A stretch of 64,000 nt of DNA. Source: Ochotona curzoniae (lineage: Eukaryota; Chordata; Mammalia; Lagomorpha; Ochotonidae). The number at the start of each line of letters is the position of its first letter. Within the stretch, counting starts at the first letter, position 1. Below are positions 1 through 13,011 of the stretch, piece by piece. The stretch is taken from contig NW_024465886.1 in the NCBI RefSeq assembly GCF_017591425.1, positions 1,148,501-1,212,500 of the forward strand, in the 5' to 3' direction. The position numbers and the translations under genes are program-made. The notes under the pieces are model-generated. The model made no database searches. It was not told the DNA's origin and saw nothing but the letters and a program-made list of their open reading frames with translations.

Positions 1-3000
1 GGCTTGCATTTGGTTCCTGGTTAGGAAGCTACAGCCCTCAGGAATGTAGCTAAGCAAAGTTGGCCCCTAGCTGAGGTCTTCCCCTGAGGGTGGGACCTCC
101 CGGAGGCAGGCGGGGCCAGGAGCTGCTGGGGTTTCCTTCCCGCAGGTTCCCCCCCCATCCCCGCCCCTACTCTCCAGGGGGCCGGTGGGGCCTCAGGAGC
201 CTAGGCTGCTGGCTGGTTGCAGTTGCACCACAGCAAATGCGAGTCGGATGGTAGAGTTCACACTGTGTCTGAAACCTCAGGTGGGGGCTGAGATGAGAGA
301 ACTACCTGCCGTCCAGACACACCCCCACCCCCTGGGAGAGGAGGTGGCATAGGGAGGGCTGTGTGGTTCAGGTTCGGAGCCCCCAGGCACAGGGCGCAGA
401 GGGGTTGGGTTTACATTTCTCAGCTGTGACGCAGGTCCCACGTCTGTGGGAACTTCCCAGCCGGCACTTCCCAGCGACAAGCTTGCTAGGACAGTGGGAA
501 GGCGGCCATTGTGGCCCCGGAGAGTGGGCGCCATGACCACCTGCAGCCTTAGCGTGCTCAGCGGAGGAAAGGAAAGCGCCCTGGGTTCACTGCGCTAGCC
601 TGCACTTCCAGATCTTCCCATTTCTTCTATCTCCCCCTCCCCTCCCATCAGGTGTGAGCGAGATGACTGTTGCCTTTCCTCCCCCGCCAGGATCCTCCCC
701 CGCATCCGACCCTCCCACCTTCCCCTAACGTTTCTGCGAGTATGCCTATGTGGGCGCCCACTTGCAGAGCGTAAAGGAGTGCCTGGTAATTGGCACAAAG
801 GCACTTTCTGTTTCCATGCAACACAAGCCAAAGGGAGGGGCTGAGGGAGGAGGACAAAAGCCCTCCAGATGGAGCAGCAGGCTGACTTCAGGTCCTCCTG
901 GGGGTCCCTGAGCTCCTCTGCCCTCTCCTCTCCTGGGTTTTGCTTGAAAGTTAGTCATAGGCCCCGGCCTGACTCGGGACTTGGAGGTTGGGCATAACCT
1001 TGAGAGGTCATGCCATCAGTGTGTGGTCTGTAGGGAAGCAGGAGCCCCACCCTGCCTTTCTGGAAGATGTTCCTTTTAAACAAGCTGGGAGCGGTGGCCC
1101 TGGGCAGCGCCTGTCTCCCCCAAGCTGCAACAGACACTTGGAATGGTTTTGAGCAGGAACAGCCAACACCTGTTTTCCAGCTTTTGGCGGCATGGTGCTT
1201 GGTTCTTGCTCCATTTTGAATTCTTTCTCCCATCCCATCTAGAGGGTTTGCAAGTATGACCCTGTCCTGCTGTGTCTTGACCTTGTCCAGAAAGGGGCAG
1301 TTGATGACAGCCAAGGCAGCCTCCCTTTGGTTATGAGGAACCCAGCTCTGTTGAACTGCCCCAGGCCAAGCTGCAGGAGGTTCCCCTCTCCTCCCTTCCC
1401 AGAGTCCTCCTGAAATTTTAATACCTTTTGGCACATTAAGGCTGAGAGGAAGTATTCGTCTTGTCCTGGCCTCCACATGATAATGCAGAAAAAGTGCAGT
1501 GGGGAGAGAGGTGTGTGGGACCTTCCCGCCATGTGTTCCCATCAGTGCCCGGGGCCCGTGTTTCCAGCACTGTGCCCACACGCTGCCCTCTCCACCCCGG
1601 TTGGGTAGGAGATAACTCCAACTCTGGAACCCTGAGTTGGGAAGTGGGAGTCAGGACCTCAAACCTGAACTCCTGGCAGTCCAAGAGCCAGTTAGCTCCC
1701 ATCCTCCCTCGGCGCTGAGGCTTGGGTGGTGTCCTTAAACGGAATTGAGAATGCTTACAGATTTGATCAGGAGGGCGCCACCATCCTCTCCCACCCCTCG
1801 CCAGGCTGAACCTTTCTGGAGTGAGGGCATTATTTAAGTAGATTAAAGAGGAGAGCTCAAGGCGTGCAAAATTGATGATGAGGCTTGGAAATGTAGGCAG
1901 CGGCATGTGTGCTCAGGGAAGGGCTATTACTCTTTTTCTAAGCCGAGGCTATGGTTGTGGAAGTGAGTGCCATCCTTGGAAACCTGCGTGCAGCTCACAC
2001 GGAAGCAGAGGCATAGATGATGGGCAAACACCCTCTCAAAACATGAGGATCCTTCTTAGATCTGAAAGGAACCTGACGTTGGCTCCAAGGACCAGAGCTG
2101 AGCACGGTGCCACTGTCCCTCCCTTCCCAGGAGCCTTGGCCAGGCTGTTCCTAGAGCTTGGGGTCGTGTGGGAATGGTTGTTGACCTGGACCCTTGGGTT
2201 TTTACCAAAAGCCTTAGATTTGGCTCTCAAGCTACAGTTTTTTAAATTTTTAATTTACTTCAGACTCAAAGTGACAGAAGAATATCTTCTGGGTACTGAC
2301 TCACAGAGGCCCACAGCACTGAGTGCTGGGCAAGGCTGAAACCAAAAGCTCTCCACGTCTCGGTGGGTGGTAGACACCCAAGTGAACACACAGGACCTGG
2401 CCTGCAGGCAGAGTAGCTGGGCCGTCACTGTGGGACGGGAGATCCCAAGTGAGGTTTAACCAGGTGTGACTCAGTGGCTGCCTCAAGCCCCCATCTTTGT
2501 CTACTCTTCTGTCTCTGGCCTGTGGATGGTTTTCACAAAAGCTTTTTAGGAAAATTGTCAAAACTTCTAGACTCTTGTGCAGAGTCACCTGGGGAACCAC
2601 TTTGTTCCGAATGAGCAAGAACCCAGTAGGGGATTCATAGTAGCCTTCCTCAGGACTGTGGCTTGCAAGCAACAGCATCCAAACTTGGACTGTCTTGAAC
2701 ACAAACAGAACTCTGTTAGTTCACATGCAGCCCATGGGTAGCTGGCATTTTGGTCACCGCTCAGTGCATTGCTCAGAGTCTCTCTGCGGCATGGCCGTCT
2801 TTTGCTCTGAGTTCTCTCATGGCTGGACTCTGAATGGCAGTAATTTGAACTCTCATCCTGCCATTCAGTGTCTGCACAGAGATAGTTTGTTGCCACAAGT
2901 CCCGGGCTTGAAGCTGCATGACTGAGCTCAAACGGATTGCCTAGCCCTGAAGTAAGTCACTGGCAGGCTTTGGTCTGAGTCTAGAGGCGTGGGGCTGCCT

Positions 3001-4358
3001 CCCACCCCACATCTCCACGGGCTGAGAGCCTGGACAGGGTCCCTGCGCAGCTGCAGTGCAGATGTGCTCTTCAGCATTCCCCAGCATGTTCAACAGTCCC
3101 ATTAGAATTGCCACCGTGGACCATGACCCTCCAAGCGGCAAATGACAACCAAATGAGAGGAAGAACAGCAGGCCACCATTTTCCCTCCATGCTTTTCTTC
3201 TATCTGAAGGGAAGAGCTCTGAACTGTCTCTGGAGTTGGACATAAAAGACATGTGAACAGAAAAGGGGTCTTTGCAAGAAGCGGAGTTTGAGCTCATCCT
3301 CTTTGCATTGTTGGAGTGCATGTTCTAGAAGCTGGCAGCCCAAGCCTCCCACAGACCCAGCACGAAAGGGCTTCAGAAAGCACGTGGGAAACGCACAGTA
3401 GGGCAAGAGCCATTCCTGGGTTCCACATTTGGAGCAACAGTTTATCTTTTCATACCATGTTTGCATGCACTTTCGGGAGTCACCGCAGAGCCAGCCATTC
3501 ACCTGCTCTTTATTCACGGTGTCCATCCTAGCGCCTGCAGGAAGTGGTGCCCATCTCGTGTATATCAGCACTTTGTCCTCCATGTGATAATGGACAAAGG
3601 TGTAGCCAGCACTGAGCTTTTCTACAGCATTTCCCGCTGAGATTCGAAAAGCTAGATGGAGTGTATGCTACTCAGCAAAATTATGCCATGATCAATCGTA
3701 AGAAGCAAAGAACAAAACTTAAAAAAATCACAAAAGCACATACGAGGGACCCAATCCCCCGCCCCTGTAATTCTCCCATAGTTTTTTACTGCATTGCCAT
3801 TTGAATGAACAAAAGGATGGCTTCCAGACAGCCTGCTCTGCCTTCTCTGTGGTGCCGGAGGTGTGTCTGCAGCAAGGGTTCCCAGCATGAAAGAACGCGG
3901 GTTGCTTCCCCAGGTCTGGGTCTCCCCTCCCAGATTTTGAAAATACCACCCAAAGCAGGTTCCATCTCCCCCAGGGCCTTGCACCTGCCCTGCCTGGTGA
4001 TCTTGGGTGCTGAGCACCATGCCCAGGGAATGTGTGCCCCCTGCATTCTAGGGGTGGGGGACTGGGGCAAGCGTGCAGAATGCTTGAGTGGTGGTCCGGG
4101 TGGCAGGTGTGTTCCCCACTGCCAAGGCAGAGATGGAGTGGGGGAAGAGCTGGAGAGCCTTGCTATAGTGGCATTGCTGGTCACCTTGAGGCCACAGTTT
4201 CTACTGCTTTCTGATTGCCTCTGCACCGTCATGAAGTGGAACCATTGTGGAACCATCGTGAACAGAACCATGGGAAAGTAGCGGATCTGCTTTAACCTCT
4301 CCCCACCTCCCCAACCTCAGGCTTGGTGGCAAGCCCTGGAAAAATCACAAGACTTCAG

Positions 4359-4491
4359 TTCAAGTTCAGTTGAACTGTGGTTATGCAGCAAGGTGGAGGA
4401 ATCCACTATGGGGGGAGGGGTGTGGTAGGGGTGGGGGGAATCCCCAGTGCCTATAAAACTGTATCACATAATACAATATTAATAACAATAA
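4359..4491 (+). mobile_element. 5'-truncated L1-like retroelement 3' end
   Basis: The insert is flanked by a perfect 19-bp target-site duplication (4340-4358 and 4492-4510, beginning aaaaatcac and ending cttcag). It contains a G-rich tract followed by a 3' end reading tgcctataaaactgtatca and a short A-rich tail. The same 3' end closes the larger minus-strand element at 38804-40847, so both belong to one family. It resembles the 3' ends of the L1 fragments at 33500-34004 and 62630-62775. The A-rich tail plus duplication indicates L1-mediated target-primed insertion. Confidence 0.8.
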
Positions 4492-7400
4492 AAAAATCAC
4501 AAGACTTCAGATGTAAGGACCTCCATGTTTACATCTTGGGAACTCATGGTTGGACCTCCTGCAGGCACGGCCCTGGAAGGAAGGGGCCTGGGAGTGGGCG
4601 GTGAGCAGCTCCCTGGGGAAGGGCTCTCCGCTGTTGGACTGGCCTTGGCTCTTGGGACATGTTGCTGTGTGGTGCCAAATGGAAGGGCAGATTTGAGAAG
4701 TGTTTTCATCTGGCTCACATGCTGCTCTGCAGCCTGTCTTGGTGCAGGTCATCGGCTCGCCCAGCTGGCCGAACCATGACTGGCCTGAGATCAGGGTCCT
4801 AAACTCACCCAAACTGCAGATTCCAGTATAGCTGTGTTCACGGGGGAGGTTCTTGTTCAGCATGTCTCTCCCATCCGCTGCTTGAGTGCCTGGTGAATTA
4901 TTGATTCACTGTCTTTTCCACAAATAACCTGGGCAAGGCAGGAATGCCACTGCTTTGAGTTAGCTAAGCTTGGCCTGGCTGTGGAAGGCGCAGCCCTGTG
5001 GCTGTGAGCTCACGTTTCACCTCTGGGTCTTTGGAGGATGGTTGACGTTTTATCCAGCTCTCCAGTCCTGAGAACTCAGCTGAAATGGGAGTGCCTGGAG
5101 AGCTGCATTGTGGGGCAGAGAAATATGGCATGTTGCTTTCTAGCTTGGGTTCAGAGTGGCTGTCACAGGGACCAGAGAGGAGCATCACACAGAATTGCTG
5201 CTGGTTTTGAGACCTTGAGCGAAGGCCCCGTTGATATTAGAGGCGGCCTGTGAGCTTTCTCATGGATCAGCTACATCAGGAGGCCACGCCAGTGCTCTTC
5301 CAAAAGGCTCGCTCTCTAGATGTCAGTGTGCCCAAGAGAGGAAGTGCCACGTACAGAGAGGTTACAGGGACCCGCCTGCTTCAATTTCAGAACCAGAAAT
5401 ATGGCACAGGCCATCTTCCACGACACACAAGGACCACGAGTAAAAGCTACAGACTGTCTGCTAGTTGTTGTATTGGTGCAGAAATCATCAAAGGATGGCA
5501 CAGCACAGCATTCAGCCTGCAGTCAGGAGCCAGTGGTACTGGCATAGCCTGGCACCGAGGAGGCGTCTCCCCCCACCCTGCCAGGCATCCTTCGTCATTC
5601 AGAACATTTGGATGCAGAGCAATAGTTCTGGCCAACAGGAGGCTTCTGACTTCAGCATTAGGCCAAGGGGATGATACAGGAAGATGTGGAACTCTCCATT
5701 CCAAACGAGGACCCCACACCCTTCTGTCCTGTAGATCGGAACTTTTCTAGGTACAGAGAGGGCAGAGTGCGTCCAGAGGAACCACTGAGGTGGGAGGGAG
5801 GTCAGGCGGTGATGGCCAGTGGGGCCTGAGGCTTCAACCTGAACAGTGCTCCACTGACCTTGGATGGTGAGTTTAGGGAACATGTGTGTGATTAGGCCAC
5901 TGAAATGAAAATGAGTATCCATAGGATTCCCTAAGATCAAATTATCCTCTTATCTCTAACTTCTGCTTGCCATTTCTTGCCACCAGTCTCTCTCCAAGAC
6001 ACAGCCGCTGGCGTTTTTACATCTGTGGGAGTCTTTGATTCTTAATTGGTACATCTTGAGTTCTGTTATGAAAAGGAGGCCTAATTCCTTGAAATTTGTT
6101 TCTTTTCTTTCTTTTTTCCCCCAGATTGGGTTACTTTTGCTAAGCAGTAGATTTCTGATTTTAAATCCTCCGATTTAAACCCTCCTACCTCAAAGGCGGG
6201 CCTTTCTAGATGCTTCCCTGGCTTAGGAGCAGGAAGTTGGCAGAATGGGGGTGCATAGGGGACCAGGACCCCAGGAGGGGCACTTGCCAAGCACCCTATC
6301 CTTTCTCTTCCATGGAGAGCACCCCACATCTTGAATTAGAGGGCTTCCCTAAAAAAACAGCAGCTTCACTTGGTGTCACTGACTCATGGCCTGTGTGCTG
6401 GGAGGGTGGACCGTGAGCCAGCCCCACTGCACTTCCCTGGTGCCCCCCACCCCTGCAGGCCCAGGAGAGTTGAGATCCTGACCCGAGTGGTGGGCTGGGT
6501 GGTAGCTTCTGTGAACAGGGTATTTTCTGCTAAGAGGAGGTGCTCAGCTTCTTGCTGCTAGGGGCGGGATGCAGCGTATGGATAATGAGACCTGCGAGCG
6601 GCCTGTGCGTTCACAGCTCTGCTCCAGTAAAGCTTATTGTCACAGCCTCTGGGTGTGCTTTCCTGCGGAAGGCCAGAAATAAAGCACCTCCTCAGGCCTC
6701 CCCCTTCTTCCTCCCTTCCCGTGAGATGCTAACTCATTAGTACTCTCTCTGAGAGAGCTGCTTCGCCACGTGCCTGGCCATTCTCCTCGGGACCATGGCG
6801 CTGAGCTGCGGGAGGCCAGGGTGAGCCCAGGCTTCTGGGGCCATGCTTTGCTCCTGGCAGGTCCTCTGTGCCCCCCATCTGGCCGTCCGCCTGCTGCTGT
6901 CCACTTGAGACCTCCCCACGCCTCACGCGCTCGGGTGTAACACGTGGCGTGTCTCTCAAGAGGATGCCTTCAGTGGCTCTGGTTTACTCTGCTCTGCCTC
7001 CCACGGGAACTGGACCGGGGACAAGAGGTGCTGCAGCATGTTGGCCACCTGCACTACTGCATCTTTGTGCCTCTTGAGTGGACCACGGGCTCCACCACAT
7101 GATTGATGACACACCTGTCTCCTGAGGACCTGGAGGACAGCGGGCCGAAATGCATCCTCTGCTAGGAGGAGTGGTCAGTGCAAGGCCACGAAGGGCCAGG
7201 TGACAGCTGGTTCTAACCCTGTGGGCCGTTCAGCATCGGTTGCCACCGTTCAACATTGCTGTTGTAGCCAACAAGTAGTAATGACAGGTAATGAGCGTGG
7301 CTGTTTCTCATAAGCCTCCCTATAAGGACAGGGTGTCTTTATTTTCATACAACTTTCTCCTATTACAACATGAACTTGCACTGTGAGCCCAGACAGGTCA

Positions 7401-7554
7401 CAGGCGGCTCCAGGGCAGAGGAAGAATGCCAACTCCTCATCTGGATTCCCATCACTGAATGTTCCTCGTGTTTGTCAGAATCATCCTGAAGAAATAAAGA
7501 GTAGCAGGGCTCCTCTAGTATAGCAACTCACCTCCAAGTAGGTGTCTTTATGTA

Positions 7555-7872
7555 CTTATTTAAGACTTGTTTATTTGTATCAGAAAGGCTGATTTCCAGA
7601 GAGCGACAAAGATCTTCCATTTGCTGGTCCAGTCCCCAAGTGACCACAACAGCTGGAGCTGCACCAATCCGAAGCCAAGAGCCAGGAGCCTCTTCCGGGT
7701 CTCCCCCACAGTGCAGGGTCCCAAGGCCTTGGGCCGTCCTTGACCACTTCCCCAGGCCACAAGCAGGGAGCTGGATGGGAAGTAGAGCAGCCGGGACATG
7801 AACCAGCGCCCATATGGGATCCCAGTGCATCCAAACCGAGGACTTTAGCCGTTAAGCCACCGTGCCGGGCCC
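7555..7872 (-). repeat. CSINE (lagomorph SINE)
   Basis: The minus strand carries the SINE head near 7872 (gtgccgggccc on plus), the conserved body around the 'gggtctccc' and 'ccacaagcaggga' blocks, and an A-rich tail near 7555. It lies inside the KLF9 intron. Confidence 0.85.
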
Positions 7873-10800
7873 AATTTTCTTTTTATATATTTTTCCCACA
7901 TTTTTATTATTTAATCTTATTTTTGATGTTGTTTACATAATTGAAAAGGATGCTTGTCCCTGGGGACCATGGATTAGGGTGGGGAAGGTGGAGCTATGAG
8001 GGGAGGTAGGCGTGACAAATACTTTGTTTTCCTTCTCTTCTGTATGGTGGGGAGGGGCTGCTCCCAGCTGCCAGGCTACATCAGTGCCCGGAGGAGGGGG
8101 GATGTCCACTTGAAGTCATCTTAGAAACCTGGATGTGGAGAAGAACGTTCCAAGGGTATTGCTTGAGTGGCTTTGGGTTCTAAGATGCTGTTGCTCCAAG
8201 ACTGAAGAAATCCTCCAAGGCCTATTGCACAGTGCCCTACCATCCACCCTGTTGCATCCGCTCACCCAGATGCTCGCTGCCAAAGCTTGTCCTGGAGAGT
8301 AAGCCAACCTGTTCTGTTCTCCATCTTCTGTAGGCCCAAATGAGCTGGCCGTCATGTCCCACTTACGCACCTGGACATGCCGTCCACTGCACAGGCATCC
8401 GTCCTGACCACGCCTGTCAGACCACAAAGCCTGTGGTCCTCCCTGTGGAGGGAGTTCTGAGCCCAGTGGGCCAGTGAAGTAGTCCCCCAAGAAACCTCAC
8501 CTGGGGTGACCCCAGTCAGTACAGGGTCCAGGTCAGTCCATCAGTAGTATCAGTCTACACACACGCACACACGCGATTGTAGTTGCCTGGTCAGTTCCAT
8601 CCCTGCCCCATGTCCTATGCAAACCAGCAGGTGCTGTGCCCAACCCAGCATACCCTAGACCTGGCCCTTGTGCACACTGTGCTGTCGGCGGGGGCGGGGG
8701 GGGGGTGCCTGTGTGATTTGTGAAAGTGGGGGGTGTCTGTTCTGTGTGAGGGTAAGGGGGGTGTTCCTATGTCTTGGCCTTCTGTAACAGGGGTCCTTCT
8801 TGTAGATTCAACCAAAAAATCTGGAAAAAATTTCATCTGTCCTGGATATATATATGTTTTCTTTCTTGTTGTGTTATAAGTCATCTAGATACAATTTAAA
8901 GCACAGGGGAGGGCATTTCGCTTAAGGGGCTTGAGCAAGCATGGCCTGGGTGGTACCTGAGTGGTGCAGGGTAGGGGGTCCTGGAATCAGGTCTCCCAAG
9001 GATACCAAGGAGATGGCTGGCTGTAGGTTTGCGTCTGGCAGCGGCAGCAGGAGGAAAGTCCCACAGGACTGGGTCTTGACCTCAAGATGTTCCGTCTTCC
9101 TGCATTGTGAATATCTGTTTGTACCTTACAGAAGTTGAACTCCCAACACCACAATTTTGCTGAGATTTTTAGGGACAGCTGTGTTTCCTTTTGGCATGCC
9201 CTCCACACACACACAGCAGGGAAATCTACATGCATCACTACCAGCAGCTCTCTCCATGCCCCACAGGGATGGGATCCCAGCTACTTCTGGTCATCATCAT
9301 CCATTGCTGCTGAAGCTTTTCAGCCCCGAGCTCAGGGATTCATAATGCAATCTGTGCGGACAGCATCCACTGCCCAGCTTTCCCACACTGGGTCTGTGCA
9401 GAGCCTTGGAGCATCCCTCTGCTTAGAGCACAGACTCACTAGTCACACAGAGGTTAGCGCAAAGGCAGCTGGGTTGGTTGCTTTGGCTGGCTTCTGTCAC
9501 GCTGCCACATCTCCCAGGCACAGGTGACGCGAGAGGACAAAAAGCATGCCTTGGGGCTGACTCAGGCCACGCGCTGGCCAGCTCCTAGCCTCGGCAGCTT
9601 CTCTCTGAGTTTGGAAGGAGTTTCTGGAGAATTCTGTGGGCACCAGGAGTCCACGGGTCCTGTGTCTACAAGGCAGCTGCTACTGGCTGTGCTGGAGGCA
9701 TGAAGAGCAGGCAAGGAGAAGTGCTCATCTCCCACGGCCATGCAACCTTTCTGCCCATGTACACACAGATGTTCTCTGCACATCATGGGCACTGGCCCTG
9801 CCCCATCACCCTAAAGGTGGTGGAGGTGCTGCTCTTGAAGCTGTGGTGGCTGTGTCTGGCAGGCAACACTGAGCTGCTGTGGAGACAGGGAATCCAGGGA
9901 AGGGAGGTGACGCTGTCAAATTCCCAAGACTCCCAGGAAGCAGGACAGTGAGGGTTCCGGGTGCAGGCCTGGAGTTCCGAAAACGAAGTCAGTGTGGGGC
10001 CCTGGTGTCTGGCTCCGTGGCCTCGGGTGAGCAGTTTAACCCTGCCGGGCTCCGTGCTGTCCTCTGTAAAGCAGCACTGGGTGCTGGGGTGCTTGTGAGA
10101 GTTTAGAGTGGATGCCCAGGAAGCCCATAGCTGCGTGCCTGCCGTGTTACCGGGACATCGGTGCTTCTCCCAGGACGGCTATGGAAGAAGCTGTGGCTGC
10201 TTAGTCTGGAAGTTACAGGGGGAGAAGCAGAAGCTCCCGTTCCTCAGTGGGAGCAGACGTCGGTGCCAAGGTGGTGGCGTTTACAGGCAGTAAATGCGGC
10301 AGAGCCTCTCCAGGGCCAACCAGGCTGCAGCGGGGTGTGCTGCAGGTGGGCGGTGGCCAGCTGCCCCAGACACCTGTTACCGTCCATCCCCCGATGGCAG
10401 AACGTGGGCAGCTCACAGAGGACGCCCGCAGCCAGCCAGCCAGTCAGGAGAGGAAAGCAGAGTTCGTGCTTTCTGAGGGATCACTTTAATGCAGAACGGC
10501 AAGCTCAGGCCATTCCTAGCCACGTGGCCCAGGTGGCTACAGCCCCGATGACGGGGTGGGAGGCCTAGGCACAGGGGGTCCTAGGAAGGCCCAGGCAGGG
10601 ATGGTTCAAGCTGAGGCCTCTCTCCTGGGAGGGTGGACAGCCACCTGTGGCTGTGCCTTCTTGGGAACATGTTTGTTCTAGGCGCACAGCCACTGCAGGC
10701 AGTGACTGAACCTTGTGGACTGTTAATGGCCTCCCTAAAGTCCCCGTCTGCAAATGAAATCCCTTCTGGGGGTGCTGCGGTGAGGACGTTAGTGTACAAG

Positions 10801-10917
10801 GATGTGGGGAGCCGGGGGTGGAGAGTGAGGAGGGCACCCCCTGCAGGATGGCGAGCAGTGACCCGTGGCACCTTCCTGACTGGCCCTCTCTAACCTCCAG
10901 TGTCCCTTCTCTCCTAG

Positions 10918-11147
10918 GCGAGCGGCCCTTCCCCTGCACGTGGCCAGACTGCCTTAAAAAGTTCTCCCGCTCGGACGAGCTGACCCGTCACTACCGGACC
11001 CACACCGGCGAGAAGCAGTTCCGCTGCCCGCTGTGCGAGAAGCGCTTCATGCGCAGCGACCACCTCACCAAGCACGCCCGGCGCCACACCGAGTTCCACC
11101 CCAGCATGATCAAGAGGTCGAAAAAGGCGCTGGCCAGCCCGTTGTGA
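10918..11147 (+). CDS. KLF9: KLF9 terminal coding exon (zinc fingers 2-3 and C-terminus)
   Basis: KLF9 (BTEB1) is a nuclear Krüppel-like transcription factor that binds GC-box/CACCC elements and acts downstream of thyroid hormone and glucocorticoid signalling. The exon follows a clear acceptor (ctcctag, AG at 10916-10917). Its first two bases complete a split glycine codon, then 75 codons run to TGA at 11145-11147. Visible domains: finger 2 with C-x4-C-x12-H-x3-H (exon residues C6, C11, H24, H28), a TGEK linker, and finger 3 with C-x2-C-x12-H-x3-H (C36, C39, H52, H56). The DNA-contact helices contain RSDELTR and RSDHLTK. The tail has the KLF9-type sequence [14 protein letters not shown]. The last four residues are ASPL, where I recall ANAL in human, a minor change. 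Finger 1 and the N-terminal repressor region are outside the window. The tail and the SMC5 neighbour favour KLF9 over KLF13, KLF14 or KLF16. Confidence 0.96.
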
Positions 11148-12964
11148 GGCGCCCCCGACCGCGTCCGACCCCCTTCCCGACCCCGCGCGGCCGCCAGGGG
11201 GGTGGACAGCCCCAGCCTCCCCGGAAACGCACGGGCCCCGTGGAGACCCAGCCCCACGCAAGAGGGGCTCCCGAAGCCCCTGCGCTGGGCTCCACGGCTC
11301 TCATTTTTTCCCCCTTTCTCTCTGCTTTGTTTTTTAAAAAAGCACATTGTAGCCTGAGATCAAAGTCCACACCTGGTCCCCTCTTGACTGCTGGAGAAAA
11401 GGCAGATTTTTTTTTTTCCCCTTTACTTTTTCTCCCGCCCACCCAGGGTAGCCGGGGTGGGGACAGGGGAGCGAGGCTGTGACTGGCTGGGGGCTTGCCT
11501 CCGGAGCCGCACAGGTGTACATAGGGGCCGACCCGGGGAGCTGACCTGGGGGTCGCCTGGATGAACGCCAGGCCCTTTTTTGCTTGCTATCACTCGGAAG
11601 TGTTTTTCTTACCTTTTCATGTAATTGACGAGTGTGCTTCAGTTTGTTTATTAGCGAACCACTCTCCTGAATCACGTTAGCTTTGGAGATTTAAAAACAA
11701 AAAACCAACGACCGGCCACCAACACAGAGCACGCCGTAGCACAGCTGTGCTTATGCCAGCCAGAGCACAGCTCCAGCATGATCTGTCTTTTAGGACAAAC
11801 ACAGAAGTTTTCCTTAGTCAGTGGGTCCACCGACTCCCAGGTGAGCCTGTGGCCAGTCACGCTGGTACAGAACTTTTCAACCTTGCTTTGTATGAACTGT
11901 ACTTTCTCAACATAAGCTGCACTTTTTTTCCTAATGCAGAGGATGAATAAGTTTATGCTTTGAAGATAGAAGCGCCACGTTCTAATCTGCGTTTTCCACA
12001 GTACACACGTGTCCCTAAGAAACCATGGCGGAGATGCGAGGGCAGAGGCTACACCAACAGGCACGAAAGGAGGAGGAGGGTAGCGTCTTAAAAACTTTTA
12101 AAAAGTGTTTTTAAAAAGAATTTTAACTCTATTAACTTTTCCACATTTTCCTGTCCTTGTGGTTAACATTCCCTTAGTGTACCGTAATGTCACTAAGAGA
12201 TGTTATCTCTGCTGGGTTTGATGGCAGTGGAGGTTCGTAGGTCCCTTGGCACGTTCCCACCAAACCCCCACTGTTAGATGCAGAGAGCTGTGTCAGAAGG
12301 AAGGGAGTGGCCGCAGGACGAGGGAAGGAAACTCCTGTAGGCAGCCAGTCCCCAGGGAGACTCCGTGCTAGTTCCAGGGGGAACCGAGGGCACAGGTGGG
12401 CAACGGAGAGGCCACGTCCGTCCCATCAGAGCCTCGCCACTGCGCCTCACGTCTCGGTGTCTACAGTGGTCCCAGCCACCACCCCCGCGGGCGCCACCTG
12501 TCCCAAGACCTCATTTTGGCCTTTATGTGCGCAGAACAATGAGTTTTCATAGTTTAAAAAGAAAAAAGAAAAAAAAAAAAAAGAAAAATCAACCTCAAGT
12601 GAGGAGAGTCAGCCGTGATCAGGGGGGAAATGTTTACATTTTTTTTTCTTCAGAAGTAACGCTTTCTGGCGATTTTATCTGATAACTACAGACGGGGAGC
12701 TATGGTGCACCCTCGTATTTACATGTGCTGCCGACATGTCGTGTCAGCTCGGGTGCCTACCGAGCGGTGAAGTCCTGTTCCACCTGACTCCTCGCCATTT
12801 CGAATCAGGGTGGGCCCTGCGGCGGGCACGGGTCTCGGCTGACTCTTCAACAGCCATCACTAGCACGCTGTTTTTTTCGTTGTTGTTTCACCAACGTAGT
12901 TGTATTGGTAGTTCTATAAAGAGAACTGCTTTTAACACTAGGGACTGGGGGCAGTCCATGGACT

Positions 12965-13011
12965 AATAAAGGAAGTGTTTTCTCGGGAGAAAACATGTCA
13001 GGAAAAATAAA
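12965..13011 (+). terminator. KLF9: Possible proximal KLF9 polyadenylation signals
   Basis: Two AATAAA hexamers occur 41 bases apart (12965-12970 and 13006-13011), about 1.8 kb after the stop. A T-rich stretch follows. Paired signals here could produce a shorter 3'UTR isoform; use is not shown by sequence alone. Confidence 0.4.

Larger units (their letters stand above)
1..10917 (+). other. KLF9 intron (3' part), non-coding
   Basis: This stretch lies directly upstream of the KLF9 terminal coding exon and ends in a polypyrimidine tract and AG acceptor at 10916-10917. The KLF9 first exon (N-terminal region and zinc finger 1) is not in the window, so only the downstream part of the intron is present. 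I found no exon-like open frame with splice sites here. It holds a 133-bp 3' fragment of an L1-like element (4359-4491), one minus-strand CSINE (7555-7872), a G-run near 8690-8706 and otherwise unique-looking, moderately GC-rich DNA. Conserved enhancers could be present but cannot be recognised without alignment. Confidence 0.85.

Noticed and set aside
10818..10917. In-frame extension of the KLF9 exon upstream to an ATG at 10818
   Set aside because: The stretch is intron: it ends in a polypyrimidine tract and AG acceptor, and the KLF family requires a further zinc finger joined here by splicing.
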